64,000 nt of DNA from IMG/VR virus record IMGVR_UViG_3300044970_002549, positions 1 through 64,000 of that record; one strand, 5' to 3'. Both the position numbers and the translations under genes were made by a program. The notes below the pieces were generated by a model. The model was not told the origin of the DNA. It saw nothing but the letters and a program-made list of their open reading frames with translations, and ran no database searches. Shown in pieces: positions 8,197-15,643 of this stretch (the first letter of the stretch is position 1; every line of letters starts with the position of its first letter). The DNA is from a virus.

Positions 8197-8421
8197 ATGG
8201 CTGTCAAGACTAACGCAAAAGTTGCTGTGAAGTCCGCCCCGCCAAAGACGGTGGCGACTAGGCACAGCTGCGCCAAATGCGAAACGACCATCATGTCAAA
8301 TGATGTTGCATCATGGCTTCATATTTGGTACGAAGGCACTGCCTCAAAGCGCTCTGTGATGCGTCAGTACCACAAGAAGTGCGCTCCATCTATTTCCGCC
8401 GACTCAGGGAGGTCGAGATGA
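8197..8421 (+). CDS. small zinc-binding protein
   Basis: This 74-residue protein has a basic Ala/Lys-rich start (MAVKTNAKVAVKSAPPK). A CAKCETTI pair and a later KKCAP could bind zinc. It has its own promoter and leader hairpin and overlaps the next gene by 4 nt. The function is unknown. Confidence 0.6.
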   Translation: MAVKTNAKVAVKSAPPKTVATRHSCAKCETTIMSNDVASWLHIWYEGTASKRSVMRQYHKKCAPSISADSGRSR

Positions 8422-8594
8422 TCGCCGAATACATTCCTTTTCCTGAGGACGACGAGCAGGTCGAAGAAGAGTGCGGAGACAGTTGCGGCCTTGCCCTTGC
8501 TGAGCGTGTGTGCGAAGTTTGCGACGACGTTTTTGTAGCCTGCTACGAACACGAGCGCTGGGTGCAGTCCTGCGAAATTTGCCGTGAGGTCTAG
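8418..8594 (+). CDS. acidic cysteine-rich protein, 58 aa
   Basis: The ATG at 8418 follows GGGAGG and overlaps the upstream stop as ATGA. The N-terminus is acidic (FPEDDEQVEEECG). Three cysteine pairs follow (GDSCGLALAERVCEVCDD, then SCEICREV), which would form a zinc-binding knuckle. A longer frame upstream is a shadow of the preceding gene. Confidence 0.6.
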   Translation: MIAEYIPFPEDDEQVEEECGDSCGLALAERVCEVCDDVFVACYEHERWVQSCEICREV

Positions 8595-9024
8595 TAAGTC
8601 AGAGCGCAATCAAGAGATTGCTGAGCTTTTTCTTGATGGATATACAGCCAATGAAATTGGGCGCATGTACGGCATTAGCAAGCAACGAGTTTCCTTCATC
8701 CTCCACGGGCTTGGGATTAGGGCCGACGAGGAGTTCACAACCGTCATTCTTCCGGAGCCGTACATCGTTGCCGTAGACTTTGGTGACAGTTTCAGCACCA
8801 CCATGCTTGAGTGGTCCGAAGCAAAAATCTTGCCTAAGTTTGACCAGGTAGTTTTCACCACGCCTGACGACGTGCATGCAGAGCTACGAAAGCTTAGCAA
8901 GCTGGAACACGTTGTTGCATACATACCTTCCGCAGAGGGTGCTGCCCTGCCTGGACGCGAGATTCGGTCCAATTGGCTTGTGTATGCCTACCCGATGCAA
9001 GAGTCCCGACTTACGACTCCTTGA
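8584..9024 (+). CDS. HTH DNA-binding protein
   Basis: This 146-residue protein starts at GTG 8584. Residues 9-40 (EIAELFLDGYTANEIGRMYG then ISKQRVSFILHGLG) form a helix-turn-helix close to sigma region 4 or resolvase types. The rest is a separate alpha/beta domain (PYIVAVDFGDSFSTTMLEWS). The HTH resembles that of the protein at 22890-23342. A regulatory role is inferred. Confidence 0.65.
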   Translation: MRSSKSERNQEIAELFLDGYTANEIGRMYGISKQRVSFILHGLGIRADEEFTTVILPEPYIVAVDFGDSFSTTMLEWSEAKILPKFDQVVFTTPDDVHAELRKLSKLEHVVAYIPSAEGAALPGREIRSNWLVYAYPMQESRLTTP

Positions 9025-9772
9025 CGTACTTAGACATGTCGCTTACTGCAAGAGCGTCAAAGTACATGTCGATAAATCCAACGTGACCGGTCTTGGCGTC
9101 GATCTTTGCCTTCAGGGAGACACCAGCTTCCTTTGCCAGCATGCAGAAACCAACATCTTCACCAGAGTACGTCAGTGACTTTTCGTCAAAACGATAGCTA
9201 AAGAATTTGTAAAGAAGCCGTTCCTTCTTTTCAGAGTAGTAGACGGCTGTTGGGTCAAAGTCCATAATCTTCTGAATTGCTCCTCGGCTGACAATCATTG
9301 CACCGGTTCCAATCCACGGGACATCTACTAGGCCGTTTTCGTCGGGCTGCACCGTATCGTTTTCAATGCCAAAGTTTGCGTCCCCGAGAATTGAGGTGAT
9401 TCTCTCAACTGGGAATTCTGGGTTGTCTCTCACAAAGCTAATGGCGCGCTCCCACTGCGGGAATTTCCGCGAGCACGGCAGACCAATAATCGAGTCGCCA
9501 AGTACGCGCAGGGCATCCACAATGTCTGATGGCTGGTAGGTGATGTCTGCGTCCACAAGAAGCGCAGCGTCAGCGTCGCTTTCGATGAAGTCCTGCATTA
9601 GGTGGTTTCTTGCGCTAAACAGAATTGAGTTTCCCTTGTGGAATCTTGCGCTGCAGTTTACGCGCTGTTCAAATAGGCGACTCTTTAGGCCAACCAAGGA
9701 TGACACGTACTCAATGCTCACCTTTCCGTCTAGGCTCGGCGTAACCACAAGAAGCTTCTTGATGCCGTCCAT
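9011..9772 (-). CDS. glycosyltransferase-like protein, paralogue A
   Basis: This 253-residue protein begins LLVVTPSLDGKVSIEYVSSL. It has FHKGNSILFSARNHLMQDFI, then the DxD-type motif LLVDADITYQPSD near residue 75, a PWIGTGAMIVSR loop and SGEDVGFCMLAKEAG. This layout fits GT-A glycosyltransferases of the anhydrobiosis or Gtf2 kind found in large phages. It shares motif order with the gene at 10014-10832, so the two arose by duplication. Donor and acceptor are unknown. Confidence 0.75.
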   Translation of the reverse strand: MDGIKKLLVVTPSLDGKVSIEYVSSLVGLKSRLFEQRVNCSARFHKGNSILFSARNHLMQDFIESDADAALLVDADITYQPSDIVDALRVLGDSIIGLPCSRKFPQWERAISFVRDNPEFPVERITSILGDANFGIENDTVQPDENGLVDVPWIGTGAMIVSRGAIQKIMDFDPTAVYYSEKKERLLYKFFSYRFDEKSLTYSGEDVGFCMLAKEAGVSLKAKIDAKTGHVGFIDMYFDALAVSDMSKYVKES

Positions 9773-10014
9773 TAGTTAAACTTCTTTCGTGACTGGCGCG
9801 ACGGTGTAGCCTGCGTCTTTTGTGGCTCTGGCTGCTCGGCCTCAGTGGCGTGTAGATGGGCATGTAGCAGCGCAATAGCCTGCTGGTCGCTTACCCCCTC
9901 GATCCAACCATGACGTCGTGCCTCGTTGATCTTGACAGTGGCTCCGGATGAGACCAGTACGCCGCCTAGAAAAAAGCCAGCGCCAAAAATTAGAATGCCA
10001 ACTGCAAAATCCAT
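9772..10014 (-). CDS. single-pass membrane protein, 80 aa
   Basis: Residues 2-24 (FAVGILIFGAGFFLGGVLV) form a membrane segment. A basic soluble tail follows, with EPQKTQATPSRQSRKKFN at the end. The start and stop overlap both neighbours by single bases, as TAATGG junctions, so it is co-translated with two glycosyltransferase-like genes. It may hold them at the membrane; that is speculation. Confidence 0.65.
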   Translation of the reverse strand: MDFAVGILIFGAGFFLGGVLVSSGATVKINEARRHGWIEGVSDQQAIALLHAHLHATEAEQPEPQKTQATPSRQSRKKFN

Positions 10015-10832
10015 TAGTCCTCCGATGCCAGGGCTCGAAGCGCCGGCAGATCATATCGCAGGCTGACTTCAGCACTATGCGATGTAGTCCCGTCAACTTT
10101 TACATAAACCTTGCCTCCGATTGATCGCCAATCGTCGCAGAATGTGTAGTCCTCCCCGATAAACGAATCGTCTCTGCGTCCGTACCGAAAATATTCAACA
10201 GTTCTTTTCTTTTGCTCGTTCACGTATTCATAGTACCACCGGTCGGGAAATTCTTTCTGATATTTCTCAAACACTCGCCTGGCGATAATCATGCATCCAG
10301 TCCCTGCGTGCGTCGCCTCCATGAGCCCCAGCTGCGCATCTTCTTCATTGGGCAGTGGGGCAGTTGCGTCTAGAAGAAAGTTTGGCTGGCCAAGCACTGC
10401 CTCAATTGCTTTTGCCGGAACTCCTGGCTTTGCCCTGGTGAGCCCAACAGCTCTGTCCCAGTCAATGCTCCGCTTGATGCACGGAAGCGCAACGACATCT
10501 TTGTCTGCCGAGAGTGCAGTCATTGCATCCTCCCATCTCACGGAAATGTCGGCGTCAAGAAACAGCATGTGCGTTGCAGTTGACTCCTCCATAAACTTGG
10601 CAACGCAACGATTTCTTGCGGCAACGAGCATCGAGTTGCCGATAACGAACGACCAATTAAATGGTATACCAATCCGTTCGCATGCGCGCTGAATCCCCAA
10701 AAGAGAATTCACATATCCATGATTTACCTTGCCATCGATGATCGGAGTTATCGAAAGTAAAGAGATTGGAGCGACCTGGGGGGTCGCCACTTGATCTTTC
10801 AACATTCGTTTCCGCCTCGCTTTCTTTCCCAT
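10014..10832 (-). CDS. glycosyltransferase-like protein, paralogue B
   Basis: This 272-residue protein has a basic start (MGKKARRKRMLKD). It then shows TPIIDGKVNHGYVNSLLG, NSMLVAARNRCVAKFMEES and LFLDADISVRWED, the presumed metal-binding Asp-Ala-Asp. HAGTGCMIIARR and GEDYTFCDDWRSIGG complete the family pattern. It is clearly homologous to the protein at 9011-9772. GGAGGGAG precedes the ATG. Confidence 0.75.
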   Translation of the reverse strand: MGKKARRKRMLKDQVATPQVAPISLLSITPIIDGKVNHGYVNSLLGIQRACERIGIPFNWSFVIGNSMLVAARNRCVAKFMEESTATHMLFLDADISVRWEDAMTALSADKDVVALPCIKRSIDWDRAVGLTRAKPGVPAKAIEAVLGQPNFLLDATAPLPNEEDAQLGLMEATHAGTGCMIIARRVFEKYQKEFPDRWYYEYVNEQKKRTVEYFRYGRRDDSFIGEDYTFCDDWRSIGGKVYVKVDGTTSHSAEVSLRYDLPALRALASED

Positions 10833-11118
10833 GTCTCCCTCCGGTCAGCGCAGCATACAACATTTTTTCAGCGTGCGCGCCCCAATTTTTGGGGAAAGGG
10901 GGGGGAACCTTTAAGGAGGGGGGGGATAGGGGGCTCGGGACTCTGGGGATCTGGGCCAATATCTTGTTCTTAGTAACATATGGGGGCGCTTGGTCAAATC
11001 AGTACATATCCGTGCTTACACCGATGTCGTTTTTGAGGTTGACGCGCGGATTTCGACCTGCTAGGATGCAACTTCCTCTGGGGGGGGTAAGGGCGACGGA
11101 TGAAGGGGTGACGGGCCA
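10833..11118. other. intergenic region with G-runs and one promoter
   Basis: No gene is supported in these 286 bases. The plus strand has several runs of 5 to 8 G between 10908 and 10960, which could form a quadruplex. A plus promoter is listed separately at 11039-11067. Confidence 0.6.
11039..11067 (+). promoter_or_regulatory. sigma70-type promoter
   Basis: TTGACG, 17 nt, TAGGAT. It lies about 50 nt upstream of the GTG at 11119 and is the only consensus promoter in the interval. Confidence 0.7.
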
Positions 11119-11466
11119 GTGGATAAAGAATTGAAGGTAACACCGGGCCAGGAACCGGCATGCACGCACAGTGCGGTTCAGGCAATTTACGAAGGAAAGC
11201 CGTATACGTTCGGCCTAAGGCAAAAGCCAGAAGATTGCATGAGCTGCTCGTGGTTTGCGCTGGTTGAAGAAATGCGTCAGTCAAATTCTTGGATGATGGT
11301 GCAAATCATTATCGATCCAGACGAGCGCGGCGAAACAAATTACGTTGCAGAAATGTTTCCAGACGGGCTTAGCTCAATTCGCGGAAACGGTGATAGTCCA
11401 GCTCAAGCAATCCGAGCGTTGATTAACGAGCTTACTGATTTTTGGAAGGATCAGGAGAGCCTATAA
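11119..11466 (+). CDS. hypothetical protein, 115 aa
   Basis: The start is GTG at 11119 behind GGGG-rich sequence. It has QKPEDCMSCSWFALVEEM, a beta strand pair (MMVQIIIDPDERGETNYVAEM) and a helical end (PAQAIRALINELTDFW). No family is recognised. Its 3' end overlaps the convergent zinc-ribbon gene by 35 nt. Confidence 0.6.
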   Translation: MDKELKVTPGQEPACTHSAVQAIYEGKPYTFGLRQKPEDCMSCSWFALVEEMRQSNSWMMVQIIIDPDERGETNYVAEMFPDGLSSIRGNGDSPAQAIRALINELTDFWKDQESL

Positions 11467-11659
11467 ATATATCGGTCTGCTGCGGGATTTTTTCCTGCCA
11501 TGCCCACCCTGAACCTTTGTAGGCAATCTTCGGCGAAGAGAACACCACCCACATTTCGACATTGCACTTTTCGCAGATCACCTTACTGTCGTCCGACATT
11601 GGACGAACGATCTCCTTGACCTGATTGCACTTGTCGCATCGAAAGTCATATGTCGCCAT
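11432..11659 (-). CDS. FmdB-like zinc-ribbon protein
   Basis: This 75-residue protein starts MATYDFRCDKCNQVKEIVRP and continues with VICEKCNVEM, a four-cysteine ribbon as in the FmdB / CxxC-CxxC-SSSS family. The GSGWAWQEK segment also fits that family. These proteins are presumed nucleic-acid or protein contact factors. Confidence 0.75.
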   Translation of the reverse strand: MATYDFRCDKCNQVKEIVRPMSDDSKVICEKCNVEMWVVFSSPKIAYKGSGWAWQEKIPQQTDIFIGSPDPSKNQ

Positions 11660-11663
11660 AGTG

Positions 11664-12245
11664 TTATTCCTCCGGAACTTCTATTGTCACCCTCATCACG
11701 CCAAGACCAAGGTCAACACCAAGGGCTTCCCATACCTCTGGGGCCAGGTCTACCAGTCTTGTGTCGTCATCGTCTGATGCTCGACCTTGGCATCCACACC
11801 AATCAGTGACGACAATCATAACTGATTTACCGCTTAGCTTAGAAGTAATTAGTAATTTCGGGCGCGCCTTATTCTTAGCCATCTTTGTCCATGTCGTGAC
11901 GCCCCACTTGATGTCCTTGCCGGCAAGCTGTTCGATCATAGCCCTGAGCTTTGGCCCTGCCGCTGCGTAGAAGACGACTCTGCTCCCGTATTCTGTTTTC
12001 CTCGTGTACCAGGCTCCGTTTTCCTTGGCGTTGTACCAGGTTGCCAAGCCGCGAATTTTAAGCGGCAGCGGCTTAGAGGCTGCAGGGAGCCACCACGAGT
12101 CTCTTTCAGACGCCGGGGCGGCGTGGTACTGCTCTTTGACGGCCGTATTGACCGTAATAGCCGGGAAGACGAGCGCAAGGGACACGGCTAACGCAACTGC
12201 AGTCGTCCAGAGTCTTTCGTAAGCTGGTGTTGCCGGTCGCTTCAT
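11664..12245 (-). CDS. RlpA/expansin-like double-psi beta-barrel protein, membrane-anchored
   Basis: The ATG at 12245 follows GGAGG. Residues 15-38 (VALAVSLALVFPAITV) form a signal anchor. From residue 62, GLATWYNAKENGAWYT and YGSRVVFYAAAG begin an RlpA-type barrel. VIVVTDWCGCQ, then RLVDLAPEVWEALGVDLGLG with the catalytic-type Asp, close it. Related domains bind or cleave cell-wall glycan, so a cell-wall role at lysis or entry is plausible. Confidence 0.75.
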   Translation of the reverse strand: MKRPATPAYERLWTTAVALAVSLALVFPAITVNTAVKEQYHAAPASERDSWWLPAASKPLPLKIRGLATWYNAKENGAWYTRKTEYGSRVVFYAAAGPKLRAMIEQLAGKDIKWGVTTWTKMAKNKARPKLLITSKLSGKSVMIVVTDWCGCQGRASDDDDTRLVDLAPEVWEALGVDLGLGVMRVTIEVPEE

Positions 12246-12282
12246 CGCTACCTCCGCCGACACCATACCTAACGTCATAATA

Positions 12283-12606
12283 TTAGTCTATACTATTACT
12301 ATTTGATGTTGACTCATATGCAGCGCCGGCATGGCTTTTTTGAGCTCGGACTTGATTGTATTTGACAACCTCAAAAGTCGCCACTGAAATCGCGTCGTAC
12401 AGAGATTCTGCCTTCCCGTACGCAACGGATACAAACTTATTATCAGGGTCCTTGATCTTGTTAGGGTTGATAATCACGCTGACGCCCCAGTGGTCTGCAC
12501 TGCGTTCAATAAGCCAAATGTGCTGGTCTTTGACGAGCGAGGCCTGCAATCGCGCCAAGGCATTGTCTATTGACTTATTCTTTTCTTGTTTAAACTTATA
12601 CGCCAT
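12283..12606 (-). CDS. hypothetical protein, 107 aa
   Basis: The ATG at 12606 has an AAAGGAGG site 6 nt away. The fold looks alpha/beta (DNALARLQASLVKDQHIWLI, GVSVIINPNKI, SLYDAISVATFEVVKYNQ) with a Ser/Asn-rich tail. It has its own promoter and hairpin leader. No family is recognised. Confidence 0.62.
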   Translation of the reverse strand: MAYKFKQEKNKSIDNALARLQASLVKDQHIWLIERSADHWGVSVIINPNKIKDPDNKFVSVAYGKAESLYDAISVATFEVVKYNQVRAQKSHAGAAYESTSNSNSID

Positions 12607-12640
12607 AACCCCTCCTTTGAGCTCAAAATCCGCTGCCCGG

Positions 12641-12669
12641 TTGTATGTTAGGTCAGTTTGGGCTAACCT
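12641..12669 (+). promoter_or_regulatory. probable promoter for ParB-like gene
   Basis: TTGTAT, 17 nt, TAACCT. The same unusual -35 hexamer is used at 32911. The -10 is weak, so confidence is limited. Confidence 0.4.
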
Positions 12670-12690
12670 AGGCCCAAGGCGAGCATACCA
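12658..12690 (-). promoter_or_regulatory. extended -10 promoter with hairpin at the 5' end
   Basis: On the minus strand TG-G-TATGCT (12690-12682) is followed by TTGGGC-8 nt-GCCCAA (12677-12658) at the expected RNA start. The same TGTGGTATGCT string occurs upstream of the gene at 51909-52088. Confidence 0.5.
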
Positions 12691-12719
12691 CATGCCAACC
12701 GATCCTGCCAGGAGGTTTC

Positions 12720-13175
12720 ATGGATATAAAGATGGAGTCAATAGATAGCCTTGCTCACCATCCTGAGAACCCTCGGGAGGGTGATGTTGGGGCAATCGTG
12801 ACGAGCATCAAGAAGAATGGCTGGTTCGGAGTTGTTGTTGCTCAAAAATCAAGTGGATACATCCTTGCCGGAAATCATCGAGTGCAAGCCGCAAAGATTT
12901 GCGGGATCAAAGAAGTTCCGGTGTATTGGGTTGACTGCGACAACGAGCGCGCTAGGGCAATCTTGCTGGCTGACAATAAGACGGCAGACCTGGCCAGCTG
13001 GAACGATCACACGCTTCTCGAGCTGCTTCAGGAAGCAGACGCAAATGACTACCTTCTCGATACTGCATTCGATCAGGACGATATTCAGAAGCTGCTGCAA
13101 AAGCTAAATGCAAACGAGGGTGATGATGGAGACACGTGCCCAACGTGCGGTTCAAAGCGAAAGAAGGGGAAGTGA
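12720..13175 (+). CDS. ParB-like N-domain protein with zinc ribbon
   Basis: This 151-residue protein has the ParB/Sulfiredoxin order: HPENPREGDV near residue 13, IKKNGWFGVVVAQ and ILAGNHRVQAAKICG near 50, whose GxHR is the key nucleotide-contact motif. The C-terminus ends CPTCGSKRKK, a metal knuckle. Phage ParB-like proteins can be CTP-dependent switches or nucleases; which this is cannot be told. AGGAGG precedes the ATG. The stop overlaps the next start (TGATG). Confidence 0.82.
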   Translation: MDIKMESIDSLAHHPENPREGDVGAIVTSIKKNGWFGVVVAQKSSGYILAGNHRVQAAKICGIKEVPVYWVDCDNERARAILLADNKTADLASWNDHTLLELLQEADANDYLLDTAFDQDDIQKLLQKLNANEGDDGDTCPTCGSKRKKGK

Positions 13176-13651
13176 TGCGTTGGTACAATGATCTCCCGTT
13201 CGAGCTGGTTGCGCCAATCGACATGCCAAAGTCTTCGCTTTCCCCTTGGAGGCGCTCGTTGCAGTTGATTGCTAGGTGCAAAAAGGAATTTAACATTAAG
13301 GTGAAGGTTGTCAGGATTCATCACCATGAGCCGGAGAGGACCAGGTACGGCCATTATCACCCGATGGGATACACATACTCAGACGAGGCCGAGATGGTGC
13401 TCTGTGCCAAGGATATAGACACTGCGCTGCACGAGATGGCCCACATATGGGCTAATGAGAACCACACGCCAAAGTGGGCAGCAAAATACATCAGGCTGGC
13501 ACAGGAGTATATGGACCCAAAAGAGCTTGACGCCGCCATTCGTCACTCGGCTAGCAACTATCGCTGCGTAAGGGAGCGAGCAAAGCGCATGGGAATCATT
13601 AGGCCAAAGAGAAAAAAGGCAAAGAAGCTTTTCTGCCCAGGGAGGACTTGA
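13175..13651 (+). CDS. zincin-like metallopeptidase
   Basis: This 158-residue protein has DTALHEMAHIWANENH near residue 85, an HExxH zinc motif. It is preceded by YSDEAEMVLCAKDI and followed by YIRLAQEYM, the pattern of small SprT- or wss-like peptidases. The C-terminus is strongly basic (RPKRKKAKKLF). The start at 13175 overlaps the ParB-like stop. The substrate is unknown; DNA-linked proteolysis is possible given the neighbour. Confidence 0.7.
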   Translation: MRWYNDLPFELVAPIDMPKSSLSPWRRSLQLIARCKKEFNIKVKVVRIHHHEPERTRYGHYHPMGYTYSDEAEMVLCAKDIDTALHEMAHIWANENHTPKWAAKYIRLAQEYMDPKELDAAIRHSASNYRCVRERAKRMGIIRPKRKKAKKLFCPGRT

Positions 13652-13731
13652 TGGCAGACGCGCTTTTATGGATCTTTATATGCTACGCCGTACTCGTTGT
13701 AGGTTTTATCATTGGAACCGAAGACTGGTAG
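13651..13731 (+). CDS. 26-aa single-span membrane peptide
   Basis: The ATG at 13651 follows GGGAGG with 6-nt spacing. The peptide is nearly all membrane segment (LLWIFICYAVLVVGFIIG) and ends TEDW. Its stop codon lies on the complement of the CCA end of the convergent tRNA gene. It is one of several tiny membrane peptides in the window. Confidence 0.6.
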   Translation: MADALLWIFICYAVLVVGFIIGTEDW

Positions 13732-13802
13732 GGGGACCTGGACTCGAACCAGGGACCGCCGAGATATAAGCTCGGTGCTCTAACCGACTGAGCTATCCCC
13801 CC
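13726..13802 (-). tRNA. tRNA-Ile (anticodon UAU), CCA encoded
   Basis: The minus strand gives a full cloverleaf. The acceptor is GGGGGGA with UCCCCCU, with one G-U at the end. The D arm is GCUC/GAGC, the anticodon stem CCGAG/CUCGG with loop CUUAUAU, and the T arm CCUGG-UUCGAGU-CCAGG. A discriminator A and a templated CCA follow. The anticodon UAU reads AUA. Bacteria normally read AUA with a modified CAU tRNA, so this phage brings a different decoder for a rare codon. Confidence 0.93.
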
Positions 13803-13956
13803 GATCATTTGACCGGTTAATGACGGCCTCAATACACGAAGAGCAAATAAACTTTAACTCTGTCGTCATGTGGCCGTAGTCCCAGACCCTAGCGATTAGA
13901 TTGCAGTGCGAGCAAATTCCAAGATTTCCTTCTGGAAGCCTTGCAAGCTTGCGCAA
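13780..13956 (-). CDS. zinc-ribbon protein overlapping the tRNA gene
   Basis: This 58-residue frame starts at TTG 13956 after GGAAG and ends at a TAG inside the tRNA D arm (13780). It holds ICSHCNLIARVW and FICSSCIEAV, two CxxC pairs as in real zinc ribbons. That pairing supports the frame despite the TTG start and overlap of 23 nt with the tRNA on the same strand. Confidence 0.5.
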   Translation of the reverse strand: MRKLARLPEGNLGICSHCNLIARVWDYGHMTTELKFICSSCIEAVINRSNDRGDSSVG

Positions 13957-13960
13957 TTAA

Positions 13961-14113
13961 TTATCTTCCGCGCCTGGTTGTGTCTTTTGTCCCAATGGTG
14001 CGGCGTTCTTTTGCGAAAGCCGTTCGGTTCTTGCTGCTGTGAGCGCGACGGTACTCTGCAATTCCGGTAAAGATAATGGCGAGGATTGCAATTCCTACGA
14101 AAATGAGACCCAT
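13961..14113 (-). CDS. 50-aa membrane protein
   Basis: ATG at 14113 follows AGAAGGAGG. Residues 2-19 (GLIFVGIAILAIIFTG) form a membrane span. A basic tail follows (YRRAHSSKNRTAFAKERRTI). It is followed closely by the TTG-started zinc-ribbon gene. Confidence 0.62.
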   Translation of the reverse strand: MGLIFVGIAILAIIFTGIAEYRRAHSSKNRTAFAKERRTIGTKDTTRRGR

Positions 14114-14124
14114 AGGTCCTCCTT

Positions 14125-14211
14125 CTATATCAAGCCTACTGCCGAGGCCAGTACCCAGAGTATACCACCAATAACCGTCGTAATGATCAGGTCCATGGCT
14201 GTGCTACTCAT
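14125..14211 (-). CDS. 28-aa membrane peptide
   Basis: The start ATGAGTAG overlaps the stop of the upstream zinc-ribbon gene. The peptide is MDLIITTVIGGILWVLASAV in its main part, a single span. Stop-start overlap and a strong hydrophobic core support it. Confidence 0.5.
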   Translation of the reverse strand: MSSTAMDLIITTVIGGILWVLASAVGLI

Positions 14212-14407
14212 CGTCACATCCACCGCTGCACCATTCCCCGCCACATCCCGGACATAGCCCAGCTTCTTTTGCAGACTGTTGCAATTCATAGACATGATTC
14301 TTTACGCTGTCAAGAAACCCATTGCAGCACTCACACATAGAATATTGTGTTCCGTATGAGCTTTGCTCACAATCAACGTGGATATGGCCTTCAATGTGGT
14401 TATGCAT
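14204..14407 (-). CDS. Cys/His-rich zinc-binding protein
   Basis: This 67-residue protein has an N-terminal histidine cluster (MHNHIEGHIHVDC), CECC and a C-terminal CPGCGGEWCSGGC. All are candidate zinc ligands. It overlaps both neighbours by 8 nt. Confidence 0.62.
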   Translation of the reverse strand: MHNHIEGHIHVDCEQSSYGTQYSMCECCNGFLDSVKNHVYELQQSAKEAGLCPGCGGEWCSGGCDDE

Positions 14408-14732
14408 CTTTCTTTACCACCCTTGCTGCCCTCACTGAAACCCACTGCGTTACCTGTTGCCGTTCCTCCAGCAGCTCAATCACGCCAGACTCTACAAGTT
14501 CCTTTACGAAGTGCTCGTTCTCCGACCACGCCTTTAGCCAGAATGAGTCTTTTGGCGGCTGCTGCTCAATAGAAACGCTTAGCCGGGTAAACGGCTCGTA
14601 GGTTTTACTTACAATTGCTTGACATTGATTGCCAAACTGAAAGACTTCGATTTGTTCTCCTTGATAGTCCACCGTAACTCGAGCTTCATACTGGGGCCCC
14701 ATATCTCTAATCCTTTCTAGAATTCCAATCAT
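14400..14732 (-). CDS. hypothetical protein, 110 aa
   Basis: The start at 14732 overlaps the upstream stop as ATGA. The middle is beta-rich (YEARVTVDYQGEQIEVFQFG), followed by a helix (ENEHFVKELVESGVIELLEE) and WVSVRAARVV. No family is recognised. Confidence 0.6.
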   Translation of the reverse strand: MIGILERIRDMGPQYEARVTVDYQGEQIEVFQFGNQCQAIVSKTYEPFTRLSVSIEQQPPKDSFWLKAWSENEHFVKELVESGVIELLEERQQVTQWVSVRAARVVKKDA

Positions 14733-15013
14733 ACGTGTTCGTGCTCGCAGCAATTGCCCTCTGAGCAGCCAACGCAGGCACAGACATCACATGGGCTCCA
14801 TGCGTATTCGCTTATGGCCCTATGCGGCTGCTGCTCTAGGGCGTACTTGAGGGTATCTCGCATCTCTTGGTGGCGAGACTGAAAGCAAAGGGTGCCCTCT
14901 GCATTGCCGCACTCGCATTCTGCGACCATAGAAAAGAAATAAGCAGACTTTGCGTCAAGAAGGCCGACGGTGTACTTGGCGTATGCCTGCTCCAAAGAGA
15001 GCTCTTTTTCCAT
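14729..15013 (-). CDS. cysteine-rich hypothetical protein, 94 aa
   Basis: The N-terminal half is helical (LSLEQAYAKYTVGLLDAKSA). The C-terminus holds CDVCACVGCSEGNCCEHEH, an unusually dense cysteine cluster, and AECECGN lies earlier. Metal binding is likely. It overlaps the next gene by 1 nt. Confidence 0.6.
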   Translation of the reverse strand: MEKELSLEQAYAKYTVGLLDAKSAYFFSMVAECECGNAEGTLCFQSRHQEMRDTLKYALEQQPHRAISEYAWSPCDVCACVGCSEGNCCEHEHV

Positions 15014-15204
15014 TACACGATTCTCCCAACCATCTCATGATTCCATTTGTCCGCGCACAGCGTGCACTCATACTCCGTATCATTGCTATATCTCCTGAGC
15101 TGCAGGTAGCACCTGATGCATACCGACCTTTGGCATGTGCCGCACCATACGATCCGTACCCCCTCTTCCACGCAGCCGCAAGAGCAGTACCGATAGTCCG
15201 TCAT
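15013..15204 (-). CDS. RING/zinc-ribbon-like protein, 63 aa
   Basis: Cysteines occur in the order CSCGC, CGTC, CIRC, CTLC over 50 residues, with a histidine near the end. That resembles a cross-braced two-zinc module. GGGAG precedes the ATG. Confidence 0.62.
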   Translation of the reverse strand: MTDYRYCSCGCVEEGVRIVWCGTCQRSVCIRCYLQLRRYSNDTEYECTLCADKWNHEMVGRIV

Positions 15205-15223
15205 TGTTAATTGTTCTCCCTTT

Positions 15224-15637
15224 CTACAGCGATGTCAAATGCGCGCTGGTATAGGCAGGCAAGTCGCCAACCTCGGGCTCAACATTAGTTTCGTGCCACG
15301 TCCAGTTCATTGCGCCGATATCGTATCGGTTGCAGCACGAAGTAGCTGAAATCTTAAGAGGGGCATCCCCAACCACCCTCCCCCCACCCATCATCACGAT
15401 CTCCCGCGTTGCTGGATCAAATGAGGCAACTTCTACGCCATCCACGCCGTACTCGGCTGCCAGGGTGTGAGTGTCGGCACAGACCCTTAGCGCGGTGGCC
15501 AGGTCGAACGCTGGACATGCCCAGCCGTTCCACCTATATGTTGTTAGGACTCGTGCCGGATATGCCGACATGATGTCGCCGTCAATGTGCACAATCGCTG
15601 CCGTGCTTGTTGCTGGATCGCAGTACCTGCACTTCAT
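15224..15637 (-). CDS. hypothetical protein, 137 aa
   Basis: It starts MKCRYCDPATSTAAIVHIDG after AAGGAG. Later segments are CADTHTLAAEYGVDGVEVAS and MNWTWHETNVEPEVGDLPAY. The first cysteines may bind metal. No family is recognised. Confidence 0.6.
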   Translation of the reverse strand: MKCRYCDPATSTAAIVHIDGDIMSAYPARVLTTYRWNGWACPAFDLATALRVCADTHTLAAEYGVDGVEVASFDPATREIVMMGGGRVVGDAPLKISATSCCNRYDIGAMNWTWHETNVEPEVGDLPAYTSAHLTSL

Positions 15638-15643
15638 CTCTTC

